A stretch of DNA of 64,000 nt from Acholeplasmataceae bacterium (GTDB lineage: Bacteria; Bacillota_I; Bacilli_A; Acholeplasmatales; Acholeplasmataceae): contig RECG01000010.1 in NCBI GenBank assembly GCA_007692425.1, forward strand, positions 21,996 through 85,995, given 5' to 3'. This document shows positions 31,662 through 40,206 of this stretch, one piece after another. A model generated the notes under the pieces. That model saw nothing but the letters and a program-made list of their open reading frames with translations. It was not told the origin of the DNA and searched no databases. The translations under genes and the position numbers were made by a program. The stretch's first letter is position 1; every line of letters starts with the position of its first letter.

Positions 31662-33063
31662 ACGAATTTATCTAATCATCGGCATTATCGCCTTGTTGTT
31701 GGTGTTGGCCGCCTGTGGCGGGCGGGAAGACCCCGTTGTGATGTTGGTTGCCAACAACCCGGTAGACAGACTGGTTTATGAAAGCGACGAAGGAAGCAAC
31801 ATTGTTTTCAAGGGAGACAATGGTTTATCCTATTGGTCTTTGACGAAAGCCGGAACAGGCGCGCTGACGACCTATGAGGGATCGCTTCCGCCCATGGAGA
31901 CCGAAAACGAAGACGGCGTACGCACCTATCTGACAAGCATCAACGGTGAAGACGTGCGTTTTCAAGTTTATGTCATGCCGGAAATCGTGACAGGTGATCC
32001 GGACGACATCGTCATGATCGCGTTGCGCTTCTCCCTGGAAAACATTTTATACCCAAGAGGAAAAGATTTCAATCCTGTAGGGATTGAAACCTTCGTCGTT
32101 TATCGGGACGGCACCATCGAAGAACTCCACAACACCCTCACACCGGCTGATTATGCGGCACACTTTGACACCCACGGGTATGATCCGTTAAGCGAAGAGG
32201 GATTCAAAGACGGGGTTCAATTCCCGGTCACCCTCCGCTATGAAGGTTTTGAACAATCGTTTGTCGTCTATCAAGCAGGTGGAGAAAAGCCGATCCATCC
32301 GGGCGATGCGACCTTCTTTGACTGGGCCCTTGTCATTCCGGTTGCCTTTCTGACCCAGTTTTTTGCCGGTTTGATGGGCAGCAATTTTGCATTAGGGATT
32401 TTATTTACGACCATCATTGTCCGCACGCTGGCGTGGCCGATTTACGCAAAAAGCAACGACATGTCGCTTAAAATGAACCTCGCACAACCGGACATGCAAC
32501 GTGTGCAACAAAAATTTGCCACCCGAAAAGACCCACAATCCCAACAAATGATGCAAATGGAAATGATGCAGGTCTATAAGAAACACGGCATCAACGTCTT
32601 CGGTTGTTTGATTCCTTTCCTTCAGATGCCGATCTTCATTGCGATGTATGCCGTCGTCAGGCGCATCACGCTGGAAGGTGGTTTATACACCGCCAACGTT
32701 ACCAACACCCAGTTTTTAGGTGTCAACCTGGCCAACCAGAATGACGGCATCATCGGCATGTTGTTGGCGGCGATTGTCGGGGGAACCATGTTTCTGCTGC
32801 AAAGCATCGCCATGAAAAAACCAAACTATGTGAAAAAAACAACGCAACACAATAAGACACCACAAGCCATGCAAACAGAAAAAACGATGAAAATGGTCAG
32901 TTATTTCATGGTCATCATGATGATGTTCATCTCCTTTCAAAGCAATGCATTGGCCATATACTGGATTTTTGGTAACATTTACTCACTTGGACAAACGATG
33001 TTCAACCGTAAAATGAACGAAAAGAAACACATGCGGTTACAACAAAAACAAATCACGGGGTGA
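31654..33063 (+). CDS. yidC: YidC/Oxa1 membrane protein insertase, lipoprotein type with large extracellular domain
   Basis: YidC inserts and folds membrane proteins. The N terminus is a lipoprotein signal (LVLAAC, Cys21), and the conserved hydrophilic-groove Arg is Arg257 in TIIVRTLAWPIY. The membrane core follows (IPFLQMPIFIAMYAVVRR, ALAIYWIFGNIYSL). Residues 22 to about 222 form a roughly 200-residue extracellular domain, making 469 residues in all. Common Bacilli YidC proteins are about 260-290 residues with a short loop here. GGAGA precedes the ATG, and the gene overlaps rnpA by 8 bases. Confidence 0.94.
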   Translation: MLKRIYLIIGIIALLLVLAACGGREDPVVMLVANNPVDRLVYESDEGSNIVFKGDNGLSYWSLTKAGTGALTTYEGSLPPMETENEDGVRTYLTSINGEDVRFQVYVMPEIVTGDPDDIVMIALRFSLENILYPRGKDFNPVGIETFVVYRDGTIEELHNTLTPADYAAHFDTHGYDPLSEEGFKDGVQFPVTLRYEGFEQSFVVYQAGGEKPIHPGDATFFDWALVIPVAFLTQFFAGLMGSNFALGILFTTIIVRTLAWPIYAKSNDMSLKMNLAQPDMQRVQQKFATRKDPQSQQMMQMEMMQVYKKHGINVFGCLIPFLQMPIFIAMYAVVRRITLEGGLYTANVTNTQFLGVNLANQNDGIIGMLLAAIVGGTMFLLQSIAMKKPNYVKKTTQHNKTPQAMQTEKTMKMVSYFMVIMMMFISFQSNALAIYWIFGNIYSLGQTMFNRKMNEKKHMRLQQKQITG

Positions 33064-33069
33064 CATGCC

Positions 33070-33690
33070 ATGTTGAAAAAAGTCGAATTTGAAGCAAAAA
33101 CACTACAAGAGGCGGAAAAACACGCCGAAGAGCTTTTGAAGATACAGAAGGATAAAATCAAACTGACCGTTCTACGCGAAAAGAGGGGGCTGCTTGGCAT
33201 CGGGGGATCCGCCACCTACGAAGCAACCCCGAATATCAACTTGGCGCTGGAAGGCAAAGCCTATCTGGAAAGCATTTTAAGCATGATGGAAATTGAAGCC
33301 AAGATGGAACTCAGAACCCTTCATGACGGTGCTGAAATCTATTATCACATGGAAAGCGACGAAAACGCCTTGTTGATCGGACGCGAGGGACGGACACTGT
33401 TGGCGCTGCAATTCATGTTGCGCAACTACCTCAACATTTTTGTCGACGGCCATGTGATTGTGTCACTTGACATCGGCAATTATCATGAAAACCGCAGAAA
33501 GCAACTTGAAATCCTGGCAACCAAGACAGCCAAAGAAGTCGCACAAACGAAAATCGCGGTCAAACTTGACCCCATGAACGCTTTCGATCGTCGCATCATC
33601 CACACCAAATTAAGCGATTGGCGGGACGTTGAGACCGAATCAGAGGGCGAAGGTGAAGAGCGCGCCCTTGTCATCAAACCAAAAAGGTAG
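33070..33690 (+). CDS. jag: Jag/KhpB RNA-binding protein
   Basis: Jag (KhpB) is a KH/R3H RNA-binding protein linked to cell elongation and membrane protein insertion. The 206 residues show an N-terminal Jag domain (VEFEAKTLQEAEKHAEELL, KRGLLGIGGSATYEA), a KH domain (NALLIGREGRTLLALQFMLRNYLN), and an R3H region (MNAFDRRIIHTKL). It lies 7 bases after yidC and ends at a terminator. Confidence 0.94.
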   Translation: MLKKVEFEAKTLQEAEKHAEELLKIQKDKIKLTVLREKRGLLGIGGSATYEATPNINLALEGKAYLESILSMMEIEAKMELRTLHDGAEIYYHMESDENALLIGREGRTLLALQFMLRNYLNIFVDGHVIVSLDIGNYHENRRKQLEILATKTAKEVAQTKIAVKLDPMNAFDRRIIHTKLSDWRDVETESEGEGEERALVIKPKR

Positions 33691-33709
33691 TCATTGACTA
33701 CTTTTTTTG
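33686..33709 (+). terminator. Terminator after jag
   Basis: GTAGTC / GACTAC with a 3-nt loop is followed by seven Ts. It overlaps the jag stop codon and closes the rpmH-jag operon. Confidence 0.75.
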
Positions 33710-33715
33710 TAATAA

Positions 33716-33724
33716 TGTTATAAT
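33716..33724 (+). promoter_or_regulatory. Extended -10 promoter before the papain-like gene
   Basis: TGTTATAAT lies 26 nt upstream of the ATG at 33751. Confidence 0.6.
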
Positions 33725-33750
33725 GAAGTAAGACAAAAGCAGGTGAACCC

Positions 33751-34704
33751 ATGGTCCTTTTCACGCGAACCAGACCGCGCAAAAAACAAATCATCAAAAA
33801 GCGCATCATGCGCATTCTCAAATGGCTCGCGCTTGCCATCATGGCCGGCATCATCTATAGTTTTGGCGTGGCCGTTTATGAAAACATCAAGGTTGATCAG
33901 TCACTTGAGGCCTTTAAAGCCAGAGCCGAGTTCGAATATCAGACAGAGGTCGAAACCCGGCCAGGGGTCTGGCAGACGCGCTATTTCTACAAGGTTTCAC
34001 GTGAAACATCATACGAGTTGGCAGACGAGAGAAGCGTCTTCTACACGCCCACGCGCGTTCACCTGGGACAAAAGGGCGACATTTTCGTCACACAACAATC
34101 CCCTTTCCCCCACATCAAGTGGTTTGACCCTTTCATGAGTTATTATTTTGGCGGACACGCCGCGATTCACGACGGAAACAACCGTTTTATTGAGGCGACA
34201 GGTTTTCCAGATAACGACGAAAGCCTTCTGGGCATCATTTTTCATCCGGGCGACCAGCCTCACGAATACAGCGTGGTTGTCAGTCGTAGCGCCACAAACT
34301 ACTGGTTGACGAAAGGGTATAGGCCCGAAACAGATGATCAATACCCCTATTACGGGTCACATTACCGCACCAGGTTTGTGGGGCTTCGTGTCAAATATAT
34401 CACGGAAGATCAAATCGACGGGGTCGTTGATTTCGGCAACCAACTGATTGAGAACGAAGCGCTTTACAACTTCCTGTTTTTCCTGGACATGAAGCACAAG
34501 TATTACTGCACAGACCTGGTCAGTCGCGCCTATCAGCACGTCATGGTGCCAGAAGACAGGCAGCGCAGTTATGCCAGGGCGTTGAACGACGACCGCTTCA
34601 TCACATCGGTCAACGACATGATCTTGTCTAACGACACCTATATCCACTTCTATGTGGAAATCATCGATGAGGAAGCCCACATTTATTATTTAGAAGATTT
34701 ATAA
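33751..34704 (+). CDS. Membrane-anchored permuted papain-like hydrolase (YiiX/DUF830-like)
   Basis: This 317-residue protein has a basic N terminus and one membrane segment at about 24-42; the rest is probably extracellular. The order His136 (GGHAAIHDG), FIEA at 147-149, then Cys253 (YYCTDLVSRAY) is the arrangement of circularly permuted NlpC/P60 (YiiX-type) enzymes, where His precedes Cys. Family members cleave amide bonds in peptidoglycan, proteins or lipids; the substrate is unknown here. AGGTGA precedes the ATG. It lies 8 bases before rmuC and shares its transcript. Confidence 0.72.
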   Translation: MVLFTRTRPRKKQIIKKRIMRILKWLALAIMAGIIYSFGVAVYENIKVDQSLEAFKARAEFEYQTEVETRPGVWQTRYFYKVSRETSYELADERSVFYTPTRVHLGQKGDIFVTQQSPFPHIKWFDPFMSYYFGGHAAIHDGNNRFIEATGFPDNDESLLGIIFHPGDQPHEYSVVVSRSATNYWLTKGYRPETDDQYPYYGSHYRTRFVGLRVKYITEDQIDGVVDFGNQLIENEALYNFLFFLDMKHKYYCTDLVSRAYQHVMVPEDRQRSYARALNDDRFITSVNDMILSNDTYIHFYVEIIDEEAHIYYLEDL

Positions 34705-34712
34705 GGAGGTAC

Positions 34713-35876
34713 ATGGTGGAAGAGTATATTCTTGCGGCTTTGCTGGTGTTGATTGTCCTTGTCATTGCGAGCCTTGTTGTGATGATAAAGGTCAACAAAG
34801 GCGCCCCGGAGCAGATCAGCAACCAAAAAGACGAACAAAACGAACTTAAACTCTATTTTCAAAAAGAATACGGCGAACTCAAGTTTGAGATGGGCCGGCT
34901 ATTTAGTGAAAGCAACAAGGTCAACCAAGGAGATTTGAACGCTTTTAAAGAAAAGATGATGACGCATATCGACTCACAATTGCAAAAAATCAACGAACGC
35001 GTCGAACAACGCCTGGGTGAAGGGTTCGAGAAGACCAACCTGACATTTGTCAGCGTCATGGAAAGGCTCAGTAAAATTGACGAGGCACAAAAGAAGATTG
35101 AATCACTGTCTTCGGAAGTGGTTGAGTTGAATGTGCTGTTGACTGATAAGAAAACCAGGGGCATTTTCGGAGAAGTGCAACTTTATCAACTCTTGTCTGC
35201 CGTGTTTGGCGAGAACAAGGCGCTCTACGAAAAACAAAAGAAACTCAGCAATGACAGCATTGCCGACGCCGTCATCTATGCACCGGATCCTTTGGGGATG
35301 ATTGCCATCGACGCTAAATTCCCACTGGACAACTACAAACGAATGGCCGATCGAAAGCTAGGCGAGCACGACCGGAAAGCTGCTGAAAAAGAATTCAAAA
35401 ACGACATCAAAAAACACATCAACGACATTAAAGATAAATACATTGTCTTCGGCGAAACCAGCGATCAGGCATTCATGTTTGTACCGGCGGAGGCCATCTT
35501 TGCCGAACTCTATGCTTACCACGAAGACTTGATTGACTACGCGGTCAAAAACAAGATTTGGATTGCCTCGCCAACGACCCTGCTTTCGACACTTTCACTG
35601 ATTCAGGCGGCCGTTAAAAACCTTGAACGAGACAAACAGGCAAAGGTGATTATTGAAGAACTGATGAAACTTGGAGAAGAGTTTAAAAGGTATAGCGAAC
35701 GATGGGACAAACTCAAAAAATCCATTGACAGCGTTTCAAAAAACGCGGACCAAGTCCACATCACAAGCACCAAAATCAACACCAAATTCAAGCACATTTC
35801 AGAAGCGAAATTTGATGAAATCGAAATCATCGAAGTCCCAGAGATTGAAAGCGGAAACGAAGACAACCAAGATTGA
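34713..35876 (+). CDS. rmuC: DNA recombination protein RmuC
   Basis: RmuC proteins are coiled-coil membrane proteins that limit DNA rearrangements; the mechanism is unclear. The 387-residue protein has an N-terminal membrane helix (residues 5-27), a long coiled coil (40-145), then the conserved domain: TRGIFGEVQLYQLL, IDAKFPLDNYKRM, QAFMFVPAEAIFAEL, IWIASPTTLLSTL. AAGGAGGT precedes the ATG. The stop codon lies inside the -35 box of the asnS T-box promoter. Confidence 0.93.
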   Translation: MVEEYILAALLVLIVLVIASLVVMIKVNKGAPEQISNQKDEQNELKLYFQKEYGELKFEMGRLFSESNKVNQGDLNAFKEKMMTHIDSQLQKINERVEQRLGEGFEKTNLTFVSVMERLSKIDEAQKKIESLSSEVVELNVLLTDKKTRGIFGEVQLYQLLSAVFGENKALYEKQKKLSNDSIADAVIYAPDPLGMIAIDAKFPLDNYKRMADRKLGEHDRKAAEKEFKNDIKKHINDIKDKYIVFGETSDQAFMFVPAEAIFAELYAYHEDLIDYAVKNKIWIASPTTLLSTLSLIQAAVKNLERDKQAKVIIEELMKLGEEFKRYSERWDKLKKSIDSVSKNADQVHITSTKINTKFKHISEAKFDEIEIIEVPEIESGNEDNQD

Positions 35877-35901
35877 CAAAACAACGTTTTAAAGATATAA
35901 T
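35873..35901 (+). promoter_or_regulatory. Consensus promoter of the asnS T-box transcript
   Basis: A perfect TTGACA (35873-35878), 17 nt and a perfect TATAAT (35896-35901). The -35 overlaps the rmuC stop codon. Confidence 0.88.
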
Positions 35902-35907
35902 GATACA

Positions 35908-36140
35908 GAAATCGATGAAGAGACAAGTAACAATCATCCCTGTTGAAAGCGAGTCGGAACAGGTGGGAGCCCGACCAACACATGATGGTGAAAAACACTC
36001 TGAGAGACAGAAGAAATCATACTGAAAGTAGACCTGTCCGCACGCCGGCGTTATCGGCTCAAAGGGCTAGAAGACATTCTAGAACTAAGGTGGTACCGCG
36101 TAACCATTACGTCCTTAGGTTTTTCTAAGGGCGTTTTCTA
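35908..36140 (+). ncRNA. T-box riboswitch, asparagine-specific, upstream of asnS
   Basis: The T-box sequence AACTAAGGTGGTACCGCG is at 36083-36100, followed by the terminator stem CCTTAG/CTAAGG with a T-rich tail (about 36110-36138). Stem I has GAAA-AAC-A-CUCU, placing an Asn codon AAC (35994-35996) in the specifier position. This matches asnS, so uncharged tRNA-Asn should allow read-through. Confidence 0.93.
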
Positions 36141-36190
36141 TTCAAACTGTGAAAAGGCCTTGCAAGGCGTTATAACAAAGGAGACTTGAC

Positions 36191-37582
36191 ATGAAAACAA
36201 CCATCAAAAACATCTATCGCGACCCGGACCAACACCTTGAGAAAACATTGCATCTATATGGCTGGGTCCGAAACAACCGGGCCCAAAAAGAGTTCGGGTT
36301 TATCAACTTTCATGACGGCACGTTTTTTGAACCCATCCAAGTGGTTTATGAAGAACAAGCCTTATCAAACTTCAAAGATGTCCAGAAAATCAGAGTCGGC
36401 TGTGCAATTGAAATCAACGGTGAGCTTGTGTTAACGCCAAAAGCCAAACAGCCTTTTGAAATCAAAGCGACACACATCAAGGTTCTAGGCGACTCGGCCG
36501 AAGATTATCCGATTCAACCCAAGCGCCATTCGCGCGAGTTTTTAAGAGAGGTCGCCCACCTTCGAACACGCACCAATTTGTTTCACGCCGTCTTCCGCTT
36601 GCGCAGCGTGGCCGCTCATGCCATCCACGATTTTTTCCAAACGCAAGGTTATGTATATATTCACGCGCCCATCATCACAGGCAACGACGGAGAAGGCGCG
36701 GGACAGATGTTTACGGTCACGACGCTTCCGCTCGAAAACATCCCTCTTGACGATCAACGTTCAGTCGACTACAAGCAAGATTTTTTCGGGAGAAAAACAA
36801 ACCTGACTGTCACAGGGCAACTCGAGGCGGAAGCCTTCGCCTTGAGTTTTCGAAACGTCTACACGTTCGGCCCGACCTTTCGCGCTGAAAACTCCAACAC
36901 ACAACGACACGCATCTGAATTTTGGATGATTGAACCAGAGATGGCGTTTTGTGATTTGGAACAAAACATGGACATCGCAGAAGCCATGGTCAAACACATC
37001 ATTCAATATGTTGTCAAGGCGTTGCCGGAAGAGATGGCGTTTTTTGACAAGTACGTGGAACCGGGTTTAATCAACAAGCTCGACCAGGTGATGAAGGAAT
37101 CCTTTGCACGCATCACTTATCAGGAAGCGATCGAGATATTGCTTGCCGCCCCGACCAAGTTTGAAAACACGCCAAAACATGGTGGCGACATTGCAACCGA
37201 ACACGAACGTTATTTGACGGAAGCACATTTCAAGCGTCCGGTCTTTGTCAAAGACTGGCCCAAGGATATCAAAGCTTTCTATATGCGGATGAATGATGAT
37301 CAACAAACCGTCGCCGCCATGGATCTTTTGGTTCCAGGCAGTGGCGAGCTGATTGGCGGCTCACAGCGTGAAGAACGGTTGGACCAGTTAAAGCGACGCA
37401 TGAAAGAGATGAATATCCCTGAAAAAGATTTTTGGTGGTATATGGAGCTTAGAAAATATGGTGGATGTGTTCATTCCGGATTCGGATTGGGTTTTGAAAG
37501 AATGATCATGTATTTAACGGGCGTTGAAAACATCAGAGACGTCATTCCGTTTCCAAGAACACCAAAGAACTGCGAGTTTTAG
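36191..37582 (+). CDS. asnS: Asparaginyl-tRNA synthetase
   Basis: AsnS charges tRNA-Asn. The 463-residue class IIb enzyme has an N-terminal OB-fold anticodon-binding domain (LYGWVRNNRAQKEFGFINFHDG). The catalytic core has FGPTFRAENSNTQRHASEFWMIEPEMAF and the final motif GFGLGFERMIMYLTGVENIRDVIPFPRT. The Asn-type length and lack of the AspRS insertion favour AsnS, and the Asn T-box agrees. AAAGGAG precedes the ATG. Confidence 0.97.
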   Translation: MKTTIKNIYRDPDQHLEKTLHLYGWVRNNRAQKEFGFINFHDGTFFEPIQVVYEEQALSNFKDVQKIRVGCAIEINGELVLTPKAKQPFEIKATHIKVLGDSAEDYPIQPKRHSREFLREVAHLRTRTNLFHAVFRLRSVAAHAIHDFFQTQGYVYIHAPIITGNDGEGAGQMFTVTTLPLENIPLDDQRSVDYKQDFFGRKTNLTVTGQLEAEAFALSFRNVYTFGPTFRAENSNTQRHASEFWMIEPEMAFCDLEQNMDIAEAMVKHIIQYVVKALPEEMAFFDKYVEPGLINKLDQVMKESFARITYQEAIEILLAAPTKFENTPKHGGDIATEHERYLTEAHFKRPVFVKDWPKDIKAFYMRMNDDQQTVAAMDLLVPGSGELIGGSQREERLDQLKRRMKEMNIPEKDFWWYMELRKYGGCVHSGFGLGFERMIMYLTGVENIRDVIPFPRTPKNCEF

Positions 37583-37720
37583 GCGAAGTACCCAGAAGCA
37601 CCGCGGCGACAAAAACAACTCATCACAACAAAAATAACGGAGGGATTTAATACCGGGCTGTTTTCGTCTCCTGACCAACGTGTGTCGCGCGGACGCACCA
37701 CCAAAGCCAAAAAAGACATA

Positions 37721-37744
37721 AAACACCTTTAAAGGTGTTTTTTT
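37721..37744 (+). terminator. Terminator downstream of asnS
   Basis: The perfect palindrome AAACACCTTT/AAAGGTGTTT is followed by further Ts, 138 bases after the asnS stop. Confidence 0.8.
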
Positions 37745-37782
37745 CGTGTAAAACAAAGAAAAACAAAAGACTTGGCCTTGCG

Positions 37783-37811
37783 TTGACAAACCAAGCCCTA
37801 CATATTATAAT
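37783..37811 (+). promoter_or_regulatory. Consensus promoter P1 of the ABC transporter leader
   Basis: A perfect TTGACA (37783-37788), 17 nt and a perfect TATAAT (37806-37811). It precedes the short ORF at 37841. Confidence 0.85.
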
Positions 37812-37840
37812 GTAAATGCTTCCGCAAAGGAGCATTCAAA

Positions 37841-37864
37841 ATGAATTTTGAAAAGGTTATGTAA
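37841..37864 (+). CDS. Possible leader peptide (7 residues)
   Basis: ATG to TAA encodes MNFEKVM, with AAAGGAG at 37826-37832 placed 8 nt before the ATG, just after promoter P1. The ribosome-binding site and spacing are as good as for any real gene here, but seven codons could be chance. If translated, it might be a regulatory leader for the transporter operon. Confidence 0.3.
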   Translation: MNFEKVM

Positions 37865-37891
37865 AAAAGCGTTTGAGATTTTCCGATTCAA

Positions 37892-37920
37892 TTGTCTTTT
37901 GAGACGTATTATTATATAAT
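37892..37920 (+). promoter_or_regulatory. Promoter P2 of the ABC transporter leader
   Basis: TTGTCT (37892-37897), 17 nt, TATAAT (37915-37920). The LacI/CcpA-type core AAGCGTTT (37867-37874) lies just upstream and could be an operator. Confidence 0.65.
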
Positions 37921-37943
37921 AAGTTTGTCGAGGTGACCTGTTC

Positions 37944-38066
37944 ATGACCTATCTGCAACAACCACATCGCAATCATCAAACGAACACAAACACCGCCATT
38001 TTTTTCATGTCAAAACCAGAGTGCTTTTGGGCTGACCCAACAGCGCTTTTATTTTTGCAGATATAG
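37944..38066 (+). CDS. Small ORF (40 residues) covering a terminator hairpin
   Basis: The ATG at 37944 has GAGGTG 8 nt upstream and follows promoter P2 closely. The product begins MTYLQQPHRNHQTNTNT and ends FWADPTALLFLQI; I recognise no family. Its second half is the DNA of an intrinsic-terminator-like hairpin (38020-38056), so ribosomes translating it would melt the hairpin. It could be a leader peptide that couples its own translation to read-through into the transporter genes, or a chance ORF. Confidence 0.4.
   Translation: MTYLQQPHRNHQTNTNTAIFFMSKPECFWADPTALLFLQI
38020..38056 (+). terminator. Terminator/attenuator in the transporter leader
   Basis: An outer stem AGTGCT/AGCGCT (one G-U) and an inner stem TTGGG/CCCAA are capped by the loop CTGA. 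A TTTTATTTTT tract follows. It ends 37 nt before the ABC ATPase start, and no further promoter is visible between them, which suggests attenuation. Confidence 0.65.
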
Positions 38067-38093
38067 AAAAACAAAAGGAGCAAACACACAACC

Positions 38094-39149
38094 ATGGAGA
38101 TCAGATTAGAAAATTTGACCAAAGTCTTTACAGACAAGGCGGGTAAAGAAACCAGAGCGGTGGATGACGTGTCAATCACCATCCCTTCTGGGAAGCTCGT
38201 CGGCCTTCTCGGGCCTTCAGGATGTGGGAAATCGACAACCCTGTTTCTGATAGCGGGCCTGCTTAAACCGTCGGGCGGAAAAATCTTTTTTGGTAAAGAT
38301 GATGTCACCAGGCTTGCGCCGGAGAAGCGCGGCATTGGCCTCGTCTTTCAAAACTATGCCCTTTATCCTCACATGACCGTTCGCCAAAACATCATGTTTC
38401 CGCTGGAAAACCTGAACATCAAAAGAACCGAAGCGACAGCGTTGGTCAAAGAAATGGCAGAACTGGTTGATATTGGTGAATTACTTGACCGCAAACCATC
38501 ACAGCTTTCAGGCGGGCAACAACAACGTGTCGCCATTGCCCGTGCCCTGGTCAAGAAGCCAAGAGTGTTGCTTTTAGATGAACCGCTATCAAACCTGGAT
38601 GCGCGCCTGCGTCTTCAAACGCGAGAAGAAATCAAACGGATTCAAAGAGAAACCGGCATTACGACGGTCTTCGTCACCCACGACCAGGAAGAAGCGATGA
38701 GCATCAGCGACACCATGGTCGTGTTGGATTTTGGTGTTGAACAACAAATGGATGCACCTCAAGTCATGTACAACGAGCCGACAAACCTTTTTGTCGCAAA
38801 GTTTCTGGGTAATCCGCCCATCAATATTCTTGACGGCGTGGTCAAGAACGGCAGCATCATGGTCAACAACGACATCATTGCCGGTCAGACCAACGCACCG
38901 GACGGCCCCTATGTTTTCGGCATTCGTCCTGAAGACTTCCGCGTGGATATTGCAAAAGGATTCGAAGTCGACACCATTGATGTCGAACACATCGGACGCG
39001 ACACGTTGATCCGCTTCCTTGTCAATGATGTACAGGTGCGGGCGTTGGTTGACTCCGATTCGCTCCGCGACGACAAGAAAATCAAGCTGAATGTCAAAAA
39101 AGGAAAGATTCACTTGTTTGACAAAGAAAGCGGAAAGGTTGTCCTATGA
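38094..39149 (+). CDS. Sugar ABC transporter ATPase (MsmX/UgpC type)
   Basis: This ATPase energises a CUT1-type importer. The 351-residue protein has Walker A GPSGCGKSTT at about 39-48, Q-loop FQNYALYPHMT, signature LSGGQQQRVAIARALV, Walker B LLLDEPLSNLD and the H-loop VTHDQEEAMS. A C-terminal TOBE/OB regulatory region follows from about residue 240. AAAGGAG precedes the ATG. Its last bases overlap the first permease gene (ATGA). Having a dedicated ATPase in the operon contrasts with Bacilli where one MsmX serves many importers. Confidence 0.94.
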   Translation: MEIRLENLTKVFTDKAGKETRAVDDVSITIPSGKLVGLLGPSGCGKSTTLFLIAGLLKPSGGKIFFGKDDVTRLAPEKRGIGLVFQNYALYPHMTVRQNIMFPLENLNIKRTEATALVKEMAELVDIGELLDRKPSQLSGGQQQRVAIARALVKKPRVLLLDEPLSNLDARLRLQTREEIKRIQRETGITTVFVTHDQEEAMSISDTMVVLDFGVEQQMDAPQVMYNEPTNLFVAKFLGNPPINILDGVVKNGSIMVNNDIIAGQTNAPDGPYVFGIRPEDFRVDIAKGFEVDTIDVEHIGRDTLIRFLVNDVQVRALVDSDSLRDDKKIKLNVKKGKIHLFDKESGKVVL

Positions 39150-40195
39150 GCAACGTCAAGGAAACGCTGCGGGAGATCACCTGGCGAATCAGAAACTTCT
39201 TTGTCCGAATCTCGACCAAAACCAACGATTTCTTGGCGAAACACCGGATGGAGTTTTTGACACACTGGCCAGGATGGCTGAAAGCAATCTTCTTTCTGCT
39301 ACCGGCAGTGGTCTTGTTGGCCGTCTTCACCTTTTATCCCATCTTCAACTCTTTCCTGATTTCCTTCTACGAAGGCTATAACATCCAAAGAGGCGATTTT
39401 GACGGATATACCTTTATCGGAAACTATGTGCACGTGCTCAGGCTGGCGGGATTTCAACGCGCCGTCATCAATACGGCGATCATTGTCTTCGTCTCGGTAC
39501 CGGTATCGATTCTGATCAGTTTGATTATTGCGGTTGCGCTGGCCGCCATCACACCACTGAAAGGCTTCTTCCAAACCATATTTTTTCTCCCATATGTGAC
39601 AAACACCATTGCGATTGGCTTGGTTTTCGCTTATATGTTCAAAGGCAACGCCAACGATTTGTTCAATCTGGGTCTCGCAAACCAGATCATTGCCTGGTTT
39701 GGCGGACAACCGATTGTCTGGATTGGCGTCGGGGCGACCTTTTGGTCGGCCATGTCGGTTATTTTGATTTACTCAGTTTGGAACGGACTGGCTTTCAAAA
39801 TCATTGTCTTTCTCGCCGGCATCCAAGGTATCGACAAACAATATTATCAAGCCGCCCAGATTGACGGATCCACCAAGATGAAATCATTAAGACGCATTAC
39901 CATTCCGCTGATTTCGCCCATGATTTTTTATATTCTCGTTACATCGGTCATCGGGACTTTCAAAACCTACACATCCGTTGTCGCCATCATCGGCACCGAC
40001 GGGTTGATTCCGTTTGGTCGTGACGGCATGATCAACATGAAGACCATTGTTTTCTATGTTTACGACTATATCGAATTGGCGGCACAGGACGGCATGATGT
40101 CCTATGCCTCCGCAGCAGCCATCCTCTTGTTCGGCATCATTTTGATCTTCACGATCATTCAACTTGAGGTCGGCAAGCGGCGGGTTCACTACTAG
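39146..40195 (+). CDS. Sugar ABC transporter permease, MalF type
   Basis: This 349-residue inner-membrane component has about six membrane segments after a hydrophilic N-terminal stretch of about 45 residues. The cytoplasmic EAA loop is visible in YYQAAQIDGSTKMKSLRRI. It should pair with the MalG-type permease encoded next. Start ATGA overlap with the ATPase and an 11-base gap to the next gene mark one operon. The substrate is not predictable. Confidence 0.92.
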   Translation: MSNVKETLREITWRIRNFFVRISTKTNDFLAKHRMEFLTHWPGWLKAIFFLLPAVVLLAVFTFYPIFNSFLISFYEGYNIQRGDFDGYTFIGNYVHVLRLAGFQRAVINTAIIVFVSVPVSILISLIIAVALAAITPLKGFFQTIFFLPYVTNTIAIGLVFAYMFKGNANDLFNLGLANQIIAWFGGQPIVWIGVGATFWSAMSVILIYSVWNGLAFKIIVFLAGIQGIDKQYYQAAQIDGSTKMKSLRRITIPLISPMIFYILVTSVIGTFKTYTSVVAIIGTDGLIPFGRDGMINMKTIVFYVYDYIELAAQDGMMSYASAAAILLFGIILIFTIIQLEVGKRRVHY

Positions 40196-40206
40196 GAGGC
40201 GGGCAC

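Larger units (their letters stand above)
37583..38093. other. Leader region between asnS and the ABC transporter operon
   Basis: This 511-base gap has a terminator at 37721-37744, two promoters (37783-37811 and 37892-37920), an 8-codon ORF with a good ribosome-binding site (37841-37864), a LacI-type palindromic core AAGCGTTT (37867-37874), and a 40-codon ORF with an embedded terminator-like hairpin. No recognised gene lies in 37583-37720. Confidence 0.6.
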
